In this document: one piece after another, positions 27,867 to 36,041 of the stretch
Layout of the letters: the number at the start of each line of letters is the position of its first letter
Numbering within the stretch: the stretch's first letter is position 1
NCBI RefSeq assembly: GCF_030053155.1
Contig: NZ_CP125645.1
Location: 124,001 to 188,000 of the forward strand
Length of the DNA: 64,000 nucleotides
Direction of reading: 5' to 3'
From: Rhizobium sp. BT03
GTDB taxonomy: Bacteria; Pseudomonadota; Alphaproteobacteria; Rhizobiales; Rhizobiaceae
Translations under genes and position numbers: made by a program
The notes under the pieces: generated by a model
Database searches by the model: none
Seen by the model: only the letters and a program-made list of their open reading frames with translations
What the model was told of the DNA's origin: nothing

Positions 27867-29861
27867 ATGCCTGAAAATTCTTCCTCTGAGACATCGCGCT
27901 CACGATGGTTGTTAGTGCCGATGCAAGCGCTCGTCGCCCCTTTGCTGGCGATGCCGCGGGTTGCCAAACGGGCTCTGGCATTGCTGGTGGATTCGAGCTT
28001 TTGTGTTCTGACGATCTGGCTGGCCTATTGCTTCCGGCTGAACGAATGGACGGTGCTGACCGGCGTGCAGTGGTTGCCGGTTTTCGTTTCGCTGTGCATG
28101 GCGCTTCCCATCTTCATCGTCATGGGCATGTATCGGGCGATCTTCCGTTATGCCAATCTGGCTGCGTTCATTACCGTTTTAAAGGCGATTGCGATCTACG
28201 GCTTCGCCTTCATGACGATATTTACGGCTCTCAGCGTTCCGGGTGTTCCGAGAACCGTCGGTATTCTCCAGCCTTTCCTGCTGCTGATCGGGATCGGACT
28301 GTCGCGGTTGGGTATCCGCTATTGGCTCGGGGATGCCTACCAGCGAATCCTGCACAAGAATATGCTCGCGAAGGTCCTGATCTATGGGGCAGGGAAGGCC
28401 GGGCGGCAACTGGCGGCTGCCCTGACGAACAGCGCCGAACTCAACGTCGTCGGCTATCTGGATGATGATCCGCGCCTCAAGGGCGGCGTCATGGGCGGCC
28501 TGCCGATCTATGACCCCTCGGATCTTCCGGTGCTTGCCGAAGCCCTTGGTGTGCACAATGTGCTTCTTGCGCTCCCATCTGCCTCCCGGCAGCGGCGCAA
28601 CGAAATCCTGGAGCATATCCGCAAAGCCAGGGTGAATGTTCGCACATTGCCGGATCTCACGGCGCTTGCTCAGGGACGGGTCGCCGTCTCCGACATTCGT
28701 GAGCTGGAGATCGAAGATCTGCTGGGCAGAGAAGCGGTGGCGCCGCGCCAAGAGCTGCTCGACAAGGCGATGCGCAACAAGGTGGTGATGGTCACCGGCG
28801 CCGGCGGTTCGATCGGCGGCGAGTTATGCCGCCAGATTCTGCGCAACGCGCCTTCCAGCCTGATCCTCCTCGATCAGAACGAGTTTGCGCTTTATAATAT
28901 CGATGCCGAATTGCGGAAGCTGGCCGAACTCTACGAGCATGAAAATCTGCAGATCGTTCCGATCCTCTGTTCCGTCCGCGATCAGGACCGCATGGAGCAT
29001 ATCATCCAGAGCTGGCGGCCGCAGACCCTTTATCATGCCGCCGCCTACAAGCATGTGCCGCTTGTCGAACACAATGCCGTCGAAGGCATCAAGAACAACG
29101 TCATGGGTACGCTTGTTGCCGCACGCGCGGCGCATAAGTACGGCGTCTCGAATTTCGTGCTGATCAGTACGGATAAGGCCGTGCGTCCGACAAATGTGAT
29201 GGGCGCCAGCAAGAGGCTGGCGGAGATGGTTCTGCAGGCGCTCGCCGCAGAATCGGCGGCCGACAGAATGCGAACGAATTTTTCCATGGTCCGCTTCGGA
29301 AACGTCCTCGGCTCCTCCGGATCCGTCGTGCCGCTTTTCAGGCAGCAGATCAAGGAAGGCGGCCCCGTCACGCTGACACATCGCGAGATAACCCGCTATT
29401 TCATGACCATTTCGGAAGCCTCGCAGCTGGTCATCCAGGCAGGCGCGATGGGCGAAGGCGGCGATGTTTTCCTGCTCGATATGGGAGAACCCGTTCGCAT
29501 TGCCGATCTCGCCCGCAAGATGGTGGAGCTGTCCGGATTGACCGTCCGCGACGACAACAGTCCCGAAGGGGATATCGAGCTTTCCGTGACCGGTCTCAGG
29601 CCCGGCGAGAAGCTCTATGAAGAACTGCTGATCGGCGATAATCCTGAGACAACCGAACATCCCCGGATCATGAAGGCGCGGGAGGATTTCCTGTTCTGGC
29701 CGGAGCTTTTGAAAAAGCTCAACGCGCTCAACGCGGCATTGGATCGGAACGATATGGTCGCTGCCCGTGCGACATTGGCTGAACTTGTTTCGGGCTATTC
29801 GTCAACCGGCGAGGTCTCGGATCTGGCTTTCACCGGCGCCGAAACCAATACGGCCGCCTGA
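27867..29861 (+). CDS. lpsB2: UDP-GlcNAc 4,6-dehydratase, CapD/WbpM type (lps-beta2/WreV-like)
   Basis: 664 residues. Four or five N-terminal membrane helices (VDSSFCVLTIWLAYCF onward) are followed by a CoA-binding-like Rossmann region (VLIYGAGKAGRQLAAALT) and then the dehydratase domain with VTGAGGSIGGELCRQI, AYKHVPLVEHNAVEGIKNN and STDKAVRPTNVMGASKR. This is the long membrane-bound WbpM/PglF/CapD type, which makes UDP-4-keto-6-deoxy-GlcNAc, the precursor of N-acetylquinovosamine. In R. etli the plasmid locus with this gene is needed for normal O-antigen and nodulation. Confidence 0.9.
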   Translation: MPENSSSETSRSRWLLVPMQALVAPLLAMPRVAKRALALLVDSSFCVLTIWLAYCFRLNEWTVLTGVQWLPVFVSLCMALPIFIVMGMYRAIFRYANLAAFITVLKAIAIYGFAFMTIFTALSVPGVPRTVGILQPFLLLIGIGLSRLGIRYWLGDAYQRILHKNMLAKVLIYGAGKAGRQLAAALTNSAELNVVGYLDDDPRLKGGVMGGLPIYDPSDLPVLAEALGVHNVLLALPSASRQRRNEILEHIRKARVNVRTLPDLTALAQGRVAVSDIRELEIEDLLGREAVAPRQELLDKAMRNKVVMVTGAGGSIGGELCRQILRNAPSSLILLDQNEFALYNIDAELRKLAELYEHENLQIVPILCSVRDQDRMEHIIQSWRPQTLYHAAAYKHVPLVEHNAVEGIKNNVMGTLVAARAAHKYGVSNFVLISTDKAVRPTNVMGASKRLAEMVLQALAAESAADRMRTNFSMVRFGNVLGSSGSVVPLFRQQIKEGGPVTLTHREITRYFMTISEASQLVIQAGAMGEGGDVFLLDMGEPVRIADLARKMVELSGLTVRDDNSPEGDIELSVTGLRPGEKLYEELLIGDNPETTEHPRIMKAREDFLFWPELLKKLNALNAALDRNDMVAARATLAELVSGYSSTGEVSDLAFTGAETNTAA

Positions 29862-29875
29862 GCCATCACAGACGT

Positions 29876-29973
29876 CAAAACGCGACTGCGTCAAACTTGA
29901 TTCATGCAACGCGCTTTTGGCTTTATGCGTGTCGTGATCTCGGAACCGCTGACCCCTTCCGGGCCGACCTGCA
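29876..29973. repeat. Rhizobial two-hairpin palindromic element, degenerate inverted copy C
   Basis: This stretch aligns with the reverse complement of the elements at 6200 and 34496: TTGATTCATGCAACGCGCTT is identical to copy B, and the CGGAACCGCTG core followed by CTTCCGGG is kept, with small deletions elsewhere. It lies between two convergent genes, the dehydratase and the O-antigen ligase-like gene. Confidence 0.8.
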
Positions 29974-31248
29974 TCAGTTTCGAACGACGGGCAAAAAGCC
30001 CGTGCTGCCGCGATCCACGCAAATAAGAGCGACGAGATAGGCGAAGATCGGATCCAGGGCCTTCTGATTGAACATGATGCCGAAGCTGCCGGTTATGACG
30101 TAGCTGCTGACGAGCAGCAGAGCGAGCGCAATGGCCAGATCCCGGCCCGGCCCGGCTTCCTTTCTCCAGGCGCCGATCACGGGCGTTGCCAGCATCAGCG
30201 AAAGCGCTGCAATGCCGAAAATGCCGGCGTCGATCCCCGCAGTCAGAAAACCGTTGTGAACATGCGAATAGGTCAGCTGCGGCCTGATACTGTCGGGCAG
30301 CTCCGCCAACACCGAAGCCATCCGGTTTTGCGGGCCATAACCAGTCAACGGGTCCTTGCTGATCGCCGATACTGCGCCTTTGTAAAGGGCAAACCGTGCA
30401 CTGAGCGATGTAACCTCGCCGTCGCTGCGTTCGAGCGATGCCATATTTTCCTGCAGCGCCTCGATGCGATGGAGGATTTGGCCGCTGCCCAAAGCGATAA
30501 GTCCGGCAAACAGCAAAGAGCCGGTGATGGCGAGGCTGCGCAAACTCAGATGGAAACTGTGTTTGCGGAAATACCAGAGAAAAATGACGATATGAACGGG
30601 AATGACCAGCCAGGCCGAGCGCGTTCCCGAAAGCAGGACGCAGCCTAGACCGGCGGCATATCCCAATATGGCGATTCGCTGCTCGACACTCTTAGGCGAT
30701 TGGACGTTGAGGAGCGCAATACCGCCGAAAAGCACGCCTATGACGCCCAACAGGGCAGCGTTCGATGTCCCGGCCTCTGCCCTCTCCATCAGGAACATGA
30801 TCTGCAGCAGACTGAAGAGAAAGGTAACGATCATGCCGATACCTGCGCCGAGGATAAACAGTGGCACGAGGCGGCCATCGGGAGACTGGCGCATTCGCGA
30901 CAATAACAGCCAGACCGAAAAGAAAGGCAGCAGCCGGAATATCCAGTCCAGTTCTTCGGAGTAAGGTGGATTGACGAAGATGCTCGCGATCATCACCAGC
31001 GGGTAGATCGACATGCCAATGGCGACCAGCCGGTCGGATTTTGACAGGTTCAAGGCCAGGCTGCCCGTCGCCAGACAGTAGAGGCCCCACACCATCGATG
31101 CCAGAAGGATGAATGAGTTAAAGTTCGGCGAAAGTCCGGGAAGGATTGCAAACAGAAAGACCGCAATGCGGTTGTTTCGATCGAGTGCGCTTCCCGCCCC
31201 ATTTTCGGGATAGAGCACTGCTATCTTCAGTTGTCTGAGGTATTTCAC
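29974..31248 (-). CDS. O-antigen ligase/polymerase-like membrane protein (Wzy_C/WaaL)
   Basis: 424 residues with about 11-12 hydrophobic segments. The long periplasmic loop and its flanks carry features of the O-antigen ligase family: LLSGTRSAWLVIPVHIVIFL with the family arginine, and DPLTGYGPQNRMASV followed by the histidine segment SHVHNGFLTAGIDAGIFG. The protein probably joins O-antigen or another glycan to lipid A-core, or polymerises it, in the inner membrane. It converges on the sugar transferase/dehydratase pair, supporting a surface-polysaccharide role. Ligase and polymerase cannot be separated from sequence alone. Confidence 0.82.
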   Translation of the reverse strand: MKYLRQLKIAVLYPENGAGSALDRNNRIAVFLFAILPGLSPNFNSFILLASMVWGLYCLATGSLALNLSKSDRLVAIGMSIYPLVMIASIFVNPPYSEELDWIFRLLPFFSVWLLLSRMRQSPDGRLVPLFILGAGIGMIVTFLFSLLQIMFLMERAEAGTSNAALLGVIGVLFGGIALLNVQSPKSVEQRIAILGYAAGLGCVLLSGTRSAWLVIPVHIVIFLWYFRKHSFHLSLRSLAITGSLLFAGLIALGSGQILHRIEALQENMASLERSDGEVTSLSARFALYKGAVSAISKDPLTGYGPQNRMASVLAELPDSIRPQLTYSHVHNGFLTAGIDAGIFGIAALSLMLATPVIGAWRKEAGPGRDLAIALALLLVSSYVITGSFGIMFNQKALDPIFAYLVALICVDRGSTGFLPVVRN

Positions 31249-31597
31249 GTGCCGATCCTGACCATGCCGATGCCGTCTCGCTAAGGATCGTCATCACGCC
31301 TGTCAAGCGGGGGGAATGCGTGCAATCTATGGCTTTGGGCCTCGTGGTATTCCAGCAACAGGATCTGTTGCCGGAGGTGGCTTCATGAAATGCCGGAATC
31401 CGAGACGAGGCCAGCTTCAGCAGTAAACACGTCTGAGGTGCAGCTTTGGTCGTGACATATTCTTGCATAAGATAAGATTGCTGAGCGCGACGTCACACTC
31501 GAGGAGTGCAGGGCAGGCTGCGAAGCATTGACTGATAATGCGGTAGGTCGCCTCGAGGCGACCAGCTCATAATCACTCCGCCCCTGTGTCACCGCTA
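31249..31597. other. Spacer with an 18-bp perfect palindrome
   Basis: 349 bp with no gene I can support. A perfect palindrome, GGTCGCCTC/GAGGCGACC (31546-31563), lies 35 bp after the stop of the small membrane protein at 31598 (minus strand) and could be its 3' hairpin, though no T run follows. The part near 31249 must carry the promoter of the ligase-like gene. Confidence 0.45.
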
Positions 31598-31846
31598 TCA
31601 CCAATATCGGCGTGTCATATTATCGGTCGACGATCGACCGAGGAGATAACCGAGGCCGAATGCCAGAATGCCGGTGCCGAGCAATAATGCGCTTGCGGTT
31701 TGCGGGTGAGACCTTGCGCCCGAGACGACGGCGTAGGCCTCCCGCTTCACCCCATCGACCGCCGACTTCGCGGCTTTGGTCAATCCTTCCGGCTGCTCGG
31801 CGGGTGTTCCGGTGAATCCGGCGTTCAAGTTTTGTTTGTCGGCCAT
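31598..31846 (-). CDS. Small membrane protein (82 aa), glycine-rich C-terminal helix
   Basis: 82 residues starting MADKQNLNAGFTGTPAEQPE. A soluble amphipathic part (TKAAKSAVDGVKREAYAVVS) precedes one hydrophobic helix (ASALLLGTGILAFGLGYLLG) and a short polar tail ending RRYW. The layout resembles YqjD/ElaB-like tail-anchored proteins or rhizobial stress proteins. AGGAAAGG before ATG 31846 fixes the start; longer in-frame extensions run through the next gene. It follows a DUF2934 gene by 37 bp and is probably co-transcribed with it. Confidence 0.7.
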   Translation of the reverse strand: MADKQNLNAGFTGTPAEQPEGLTKAAKSAVDGVKREAYAVVSGARSHPQTASALLLGTGILAFGLGYLLGRSSTDNMTRRYW

Positions 31847-31883
31847 GTCGAGACCTTTCCTGAAATGAGCTCGAGGCGGAAGT

Positions 31884-32285
31884 TCAACTCTGCTCGCGCG
31901 TGCCGGGGGAGGCTTCGCGTTGATCGGCATCTTCGAGATCCGTTTTGACGAGGAATGCATCGGTATGTTCGCGCAAGGCCTCTCGCAGTGCGGCGAGATC
32001 TGGAGGATTGCCGGTCGCGCCCTGTGCATCGAGTTCATGCTCGGCCAAGCTCCAGTGATGCCGGTGCTGGCCTTCCGGCCTGCCTTCCTTCTCCCAGAGG
32101 GAATAGGCCCTTTTGCGAATTTCCTCCTCGCGGTTGGCTGCCGGCGACCCGCTGTTCTGCCTGTCGGTTTCGTTTGCGGCTTGCCGAACTCTCTTTTGTC
32201 GGCGCGCATCCGCGGCGGATGGAAATTCCGGCTGGGCACCGTCTGCCTTCGTTTCGCTTGTCCTGCGTCTTGCTGGATTTTTCAT
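31884..32285 (-). CDS. DUF2934-containing protein
   Basis: 133 residues, strongly charged. The DUF2934 motif is visible in the middle: REEEIRKRAYSLWEKEGRPE followed by GQHRHHWSLAE. The flanks are low complexity and hydrophilic. The start ATG 32285 has AAGGAGA at the right distance. Such proteins are common in rhizobia, often near stress genes; the biochemical function is unknown. Confidence 0.75.
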   Translation of the reverse strand: MKNPARRRTSETKADGAQPEFPSAADARRQKRVRQAANETDRQNSGSPAANREEEIRKRAYSLWEKEGRPEGQHRHHWSLAEHELDAQGATGNPPDLAALREALREHTDAFLVKTDLEDADQREASPGTREQS

Positions 32286-32397
32286 GAGCGTCTCCTTGGA
32301 GATTTCAACCAACTCGGCCGATCTAAGTTCCCAACAAAGGGTCATGACGCGATGCATGCCGTCACCTCGGCGGCATGTGTTGGCAAGGCGAGGTAAC

Positions 32398-32415
32398 TGG
32401 TATACTAGTATGCCA
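32398..32415. promoter_or_regulatory. Operator candidate for the GntR regulator (UxuR-type box)
   Basis: TGGTATAC-TA-GTATGCCA is an inverted repeat with one mismatch, 26 bp before the regulator start. The TGGTATAC half sites resemble hexuronate regulator (UxuR/ExuR) boxes of the FadR subfamily. The mannonate dehydratase gene downstream makes that match meaningful. It likely mediates autoregulation of the two-gene operon. Confidence 0.65.
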
Positions 32416-32441
32416 AACAGTTGCATCCTCCTGGTATCGTC

Positions 32442-33161
32442 ATGCCGCAGGCATCAGAAGCCGAAGTTTTGGTCGTCCCATCGCAAGCAATCAGCGGCAG
32501 GCTGCGTCGGGTCACCACGGCCGGCGCCATTTATGAGCGCCTGCATGCCAATATCGTCTCGCTGCGGATGCCGCCTGGCATGGCACTGCAGGAAAAACGC
32601 ATCGCCGACGATTTCGGTGTCAGCCGCACGCCGGTGCGGGAGGCGCTGCTCAGGCTTTCCGAAGGCGGATTGGTCGACATTTACCCACAGTCGGGCACCG
32701 TTGTGTCGCGCGTGCCGGTTTCTGCTATTCCCGAGGCGGTCGTCGTGCGCAAGGCGCTCGAAGGCACGACCGTCGAGACTGCTGCGCTGCTCGCCAACGC
32801 TGCCGACATTGCCCGTCTCGATGCCATCATCGCCCGGCAGCGGTCGCATGCCGCAACCGGCAATGCCTCGAGCTTCCATGAGGAAGACGAGAGCTTTCAC
32901 GAGGCGATCGCACAAATATCAGGGTATCCCGGAATCTGGGTGATCCTGAAGACGGTCAAGGTGCAGATCGACCGGGCGCGGCGGCTGACGCTGCCGGTGC
33001 TCGGGCGGATGGACAATGTCGTGTCCGAACATATCATCATCCGCGATGCGCTCGCCGCCCATGATGCGGCGGCGGCACGTGCTGCAATGATCCATCACCT
33101 GAGCGCCGTCATTCCCGATGTCGACGAGCTGCGCTCGCGTTATCCCGATTATTTCTGCTGA
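32442..33161 (+). CDS. uxuR: GntR/FadR-type transcriptional regulator, probable UxuR
   Basis: 239 residues from ATG 32442 (an ATG seven codons upstream is also open). A GntR winged helix is at about residues 22-85 (RMPPGMALQEKRIADDFGVS, then RTPVREALLRLSEGGLV). A FadR-type C-terminal helical ligand domain follows with possible metal residues in FHEEDESFHEAIAQ and SEHIIIRDALAAHD. It is followed 43 bp later by mannonate dehydratase, so it probably controls hexuronate breakdown and binds a hexuronate intermediate. The palindrome at 32398-32415 is its likely site. Confidence 0.85.
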   Translation: MPQASEAEVLVVPSQAISGRLRRVTTAGAIYERLHANIVSLRMPPGMALQEKRIADDFGVSRTPVREALLRLSEGGLVDIYPQSGTVVSRVPVSAIPEAVVVRKALEGTTVETAALLANAADIARLDAIIARQRSHAATGNASSFHEEDESFHEAIAQISGYPGIWVILKTVKVQIDRARRLTLPVLGRMDNVVSEHIIIRDALAAHDAAAARAAMIHHLSAVIPDVDELRSRYPDYFC

Positions 33162-33204
33162 CGGCAGGCTCAAACACAAACGAAAAGGCGAGGAAGGAAG
33201 AAAG

Positions 33205-34392
33205 ATGCGGCAAGGTTGGAGATGGTTCGGACCGGAAGCGCCGGTGACGCTCGATGATGTCCGCCAGACGGGGGCGACCAATATCGTCTCGTCGCTGCAC
33301 CAGGTGCCGATCGGCAGGGCGTGGACGGAAAAGGAAGTGCGCGAGCGCCAGTCGCTGATCGAGACGACGCCTGGCGACCGGTCGCCGCTCGTCTGGTCGG
33401 TGGTCGAGAGCATCCCGATCCCCGATGCGGTCAAGCGCAAGGGCGGGGAGGCGAGGGCCGAAATCGAGGCGTGGATCGCCAGCCTCGAAGCGGTCGCCGC
33501 CTGCGGCATTCCAATCGTCTGCTACAATTTCATGCCTGTGGTGGACTGGACCCGCACCGAGCTCGATTTCGTGACGCCGACGGGCGCCACCGCCATGCGT
33601 TTCGATCACGAGCGCTTCGCGGCCTTCGACCTCTTCGTTCTCGAACGGCCGGATGCGGGCCGGCACTATTCCGCCGAAGACCGTGAACGGGCACGTGTCG
33701 TCTTCGAGGCGATGTCGGAGGAGGAGATCGCCGAGATCACCCGTATCATCACCTCGGCTCTGCCGGGCTCCACCACCGAGCCGCTGACCATTCCGGCCTT
33801 CCGGGAAAAGCTGGTCGCCTATGCCGGCATCGATGCGGCCAGACTACGCCGGCACCTGATCGAATTCCTGGAAGCGGTGACGCCAGCTGCCGAAGCCCGC
33901 GGCGTCAAGCTGACGCTGCATCCCGATGATCCGCCGCGTTCGCTGTTCGGCCTTCCCCGCATCGCCTCGACGGGCGATGATTATGCCGCTCTCTTCGATG
34001 CGGTGCCGTCGCCGGCCAACGGCATGTGTTACTGCACCGGCAGCCTCGGCGTGCGCGCCGAGAACGACCTGCCGGCGATCGCCCGGCGCTTCGCCTCGCG
34101 CATCCACTTCGCCCATCTGCGCGCCACCACCCGCGAGGGCGACGGCCGGACGTTCCATGAAAGCGCCCATCTGGAAGGCGATGTCGACATGGTCGCGGTG
34201 CTCAGGGAACTGGTTGCAGAAGATAAGCGCCGCAGTGCCGAGGACACCATCGTCTTCCGCTCGGACCACGGCCACCGCATGCTCGACGATCTCGATAAGA
34301 CGGTCACCCCCGGCTATCCCGCCATCGGCCGCATGCGCGGCCTCGCCGAACTGCGCGGCATCCTGCATGCGCTGGGCGCCCCGCCGACCTGA
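33205..34392 (+). CDS. uxuA: Mannonate dehydratase
   Basis: 395 residues. UxuA converts D-mannonate to 2-keto-3-deoxygluconate in glucuronate breakdown, using Mn or Fe(II). Family segments are the start MRQGWRWFGPEAPVTLDDVR, the His in SLHQVPIGRAW, VCYNFMPVVDWTRTEL, LTLHPDDPPRSLFGLPRI, NGMCYCTGSLG, and the metal-binding IHFAHLR and FRSDHGHRMLDD. AGGAAGGAAGAAAG lies before ATG 33205. No other hexuronate genes (uxuB, uxaC) follow, so the rest of the pathway must be elsewhere. Confidence 0.94.
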   Translation: MRQGWRWFGPEAPVTLDDVRQTGATNIVSSLHQVPIGRAWTEKEVRERQSLIETTPGDRSPLVWSVVESIPIPDAVKRKGGEARAEIEAWIASLEAVAACGIPIVCYNFMPVVDWTRTELDFVTPTGATAMRFDHERFAAFDLFVLERPDAGRHYSAEDRERARVVFEAMSEEEIAEITRIITSALPGSTTEPLTIPAFREKLVAYAGIDAARLRRHLIEFLEAVTPAAEARGVKLTLHPDDPPRSLFGLPRIASTGDDYAALFDAVPSPANGMCYCTGSLGVRAENDLPAIARRFASRIHFAHLRATTREGDGRTFHESAHLEGDVDMVAVLRELVAEDKRRSAEDTIVFRSDHGHRMLDDLDKTVTPGYPAIGRMRGLAELRGILHALGAPPT

Positions 34393-34444
34393 CCACGCCT
34401 AGCCGGCGTTGCCGGCTGGCGATGAAGCCCGGATGACGCGTCAG

Positions 34445-34470
34445 CGCCATGAACGATCTCGTTCATGGCG
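34445..34470. other. 26-bp near-perfect palindrome downstream of uxuA
   Basis: The arms CGCCATGAACGA and TCGTTCATGGCG are exact reverse complements separated by 2 bp. The site lies about 50 bp after uxuA and just before a rhizobial palindromic element. It would form a strong cruciform or RNA hairpin, but no T run follows. It may end the uxu message, or be a protein site. Confidence 0.6.
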
Positions 34471-34495
34471 GACGTGCGGGCTTCGATAGAAATGC

Positions 34496-34603
34496 TAATG
34501 CATGTCGCCCGGAAGTGTGCAGCGGTTCCGGGATAACGAGATGCATCAAAACAAAGAGCTAAAGCGCGTTGCATGAATCAAATTTGATGCGACGTGCTTT
34601 ATT
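34496..34603. repeat. Rhizobial two-hairpin palindromic element, copy B
   Basis: Nearly identical to the element at 6200-6303: ATGCATGTCGCCCGGAAGTG is shared exactly, as is CAGCGGTTCCGGGATAACGA. The second stem differs in its loop. As in copy A, the terminal cTTTA forms the TAA stop codon of the minus-strand gene next to it, here the aldose-1-epimerase-like gene. Confidence 0.85.
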
Positions 34604-35468
34604 GTAAAATCTCGACGGTAAAGGCGAAGCGAGCGACCGCGCCCGGTGCCAGGATCGTCGTGGATGGCCGCTTCGAAAGCTCGTTCGAACGTCCCGCTTC
34701 CGCGGCCGTTCCATGCCAGGGCTCGATGCAGAGGAAGGGCGCCCCCGGTTTGGTCCACAGGGCAAGATTGGGCAGATTTTCGAACCGGAACTGCATGGTC
34801 GGCCCGCCTTCGGCGCCATACGTTAAGCCTTCGCCTGCCCCTTTCGGAAAGATCATCGCATCCTCATCGAACATTGCGTGATCGAGCACCAGCCGGCCGG
34901 CCTTGAACGGCGAGGGCAGCGGCGCAGGATTGATGAGGCCAGCCTGCAGGCGCACAAGCGGCGGCTCGCCCTTATTGTCGAGCGCAACGACATGGGCGTG
35001 CCCGGCAGCCCCCGGCAGCGGCCAGGCAAACGCCGAATGGAATCCGAGACCGAACGGCATCGCTTTTTGGCCGCGGTTGGTGACTTCCGCCGTCACCGTC
35101 AGCGCGCGGCCCTCGATCGCATGGGTCACCGCCAGCTGAAAATCGAATGGGTAAACCGCCCGGGTGGCCGGCGAGGCGAGCAACTCGTATCGGCACATCG
35201 TCGCGGTGGATGCCGCCAGCGCGAATTCGCTGCGGCGGGCAAAACCATGCTGAGCCATCGGATAGATCGTGCCGTCGATTGCTATCTTGTCGTCGGGCGC
35301 CTTGCCGACGATCGGAAACAGGATCGGCGACCGTCCGGTCCAGAAGGCTGCATCGCCCGTCCACAGCCATGAGCGTCCGTCGCTGGTGGCGAGCGCCTGC
35401 ATCTCGGCGCCGAGGGAGGAGACGTCGACGGTGAGATGCTGGTTTCCAATCCGGATCGAGCTTGGCAT
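34599..35468 (-). CDS. Aldose 1-epimerase family protein (YihR/LacX-like)
   Basis: 289 residues of the galactose mutarotase fold. Recognisable parts are LGAEMQALATSDGRSWLWTG near the start, PILFPIVGKAP, the catalytic-type His in MAQHGFARRSEF, and PFGLGFHSAFAWPL with the second histidine. The subgroup covers hexose-6-phosphate mutarotase-like and LacX-like proteins. ATG 35468 has AAGGAATTGTG upstream. It converges on uxuA. The stop codon falls within the palindromic repeat. Substrate is unknown. Confidence 0.83.
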   Translation of the reverse strand: MPSSIRIGNQHLTVDVSSLGAEMQALATSDGRSWLWTGDAAFWTGRSPILFPIVGKAPDDKIAIDGTIYPMAQHGFARRSEFALAASTATMCRYELLASPATRAVYPFDFQLAVTHAIEGRALTVTAEVTNRGQKAMPFGLGFHSAFAWPLPGAAGHAHVVALDNKGEPPLVRLQAGLINPAPLPSPFKAGRLVLDHAMFDEDAMIFPKGAGEGLTYGAEGGPTMQFRFENLPNLALWTKPGAPFLCIEPWHGTAAEAGRSNELSKRPSTTILAPGAVARFAFTVEILQ

Positions 35469-35568
35469 CACAATTCCTTTTCGCCTGGTTCGGCACCAAA
35501 GCCATATCTTTCTGCGCGGTTGATTTCCACTCAATAGGAAGGGGCACGGCCCGCGCCGTCGCCGCGCG

Positions 35569-35904
35569 TTATTTCCGCACCGCGCCCAATCTCGCGATCA
35601 CTTCATTCGGGATGCCGTAGCGCTGAATGGCGTCGCGGTTGTTCCGCAGTCCGCAGATCTCTCGCTGGATGAAGAAGGCCCAAACGGCGTCGGAGGCTGC
35701 ATTGAGAAGTGCCTCGCGTTCCCCGGCACTCTGGCGGTCGGCGGTCCAGGCCTTCAGCGCGGCAAGTGCTGCCTCCACCTTCAGCCCGTGACGCCCGAGC
35801 GCATCGGCGCGTTCCGACATCAACTCGTATTCGAGGACGTTGAAGCCGTTTCTGTCCTGCTCGGATTGTCTGAAGGACTGCGGCGGACGAACGCTCATTG
35901 GCAC
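35569..35904 (-). CDS. DUF6665-like conserved hypothetical protein (111 aa)
   Basis: 111 residues, mostly helical: SFRQSEQDRNGFNVLEYELM, then a segment rich in Ala (KVEAALAALKAWTADRQSAG) and DAVWAFFIQREICGLRNNRD. This wording recurs in a family of short rhizobial proteins of unknown function. There is no signal or membrane segment. It is divergent from the ABC-F gene, with ~140 bp between them. A second ATG two codons later (35898) may be the true start. Confidence 0.65.
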   Translation of the reverse strand: MPMSVRPPQSFRQSEQDRNGFNVLEYELMSERADALGRHGLKVEAALAALKAWTADRQSAGEREALLNAASDAVWAFFIQREICGLRNNRDAIQRYGIPNEVIARLGAVRK

Positions 35905-36041
35905 AGGTCTCCGTTGGCGCGAGCCGCAATATTATCCAAATCAAACGCGCCGATCGAGAGGGTCGGAAACGGGACTATCCCCCGATTTCCCCGCATGGCA
36001 TAAGCGCGCCAAAATCTCTTTCCCAGGCTCCTACGCACACC

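Noticed and set aside
31598..32239. Long version of the small membrane protein (213 codons)
   Set aside because: The extension runs out of frame through the DUF2934 gene, and the ribosome site supports the 82-residue start.
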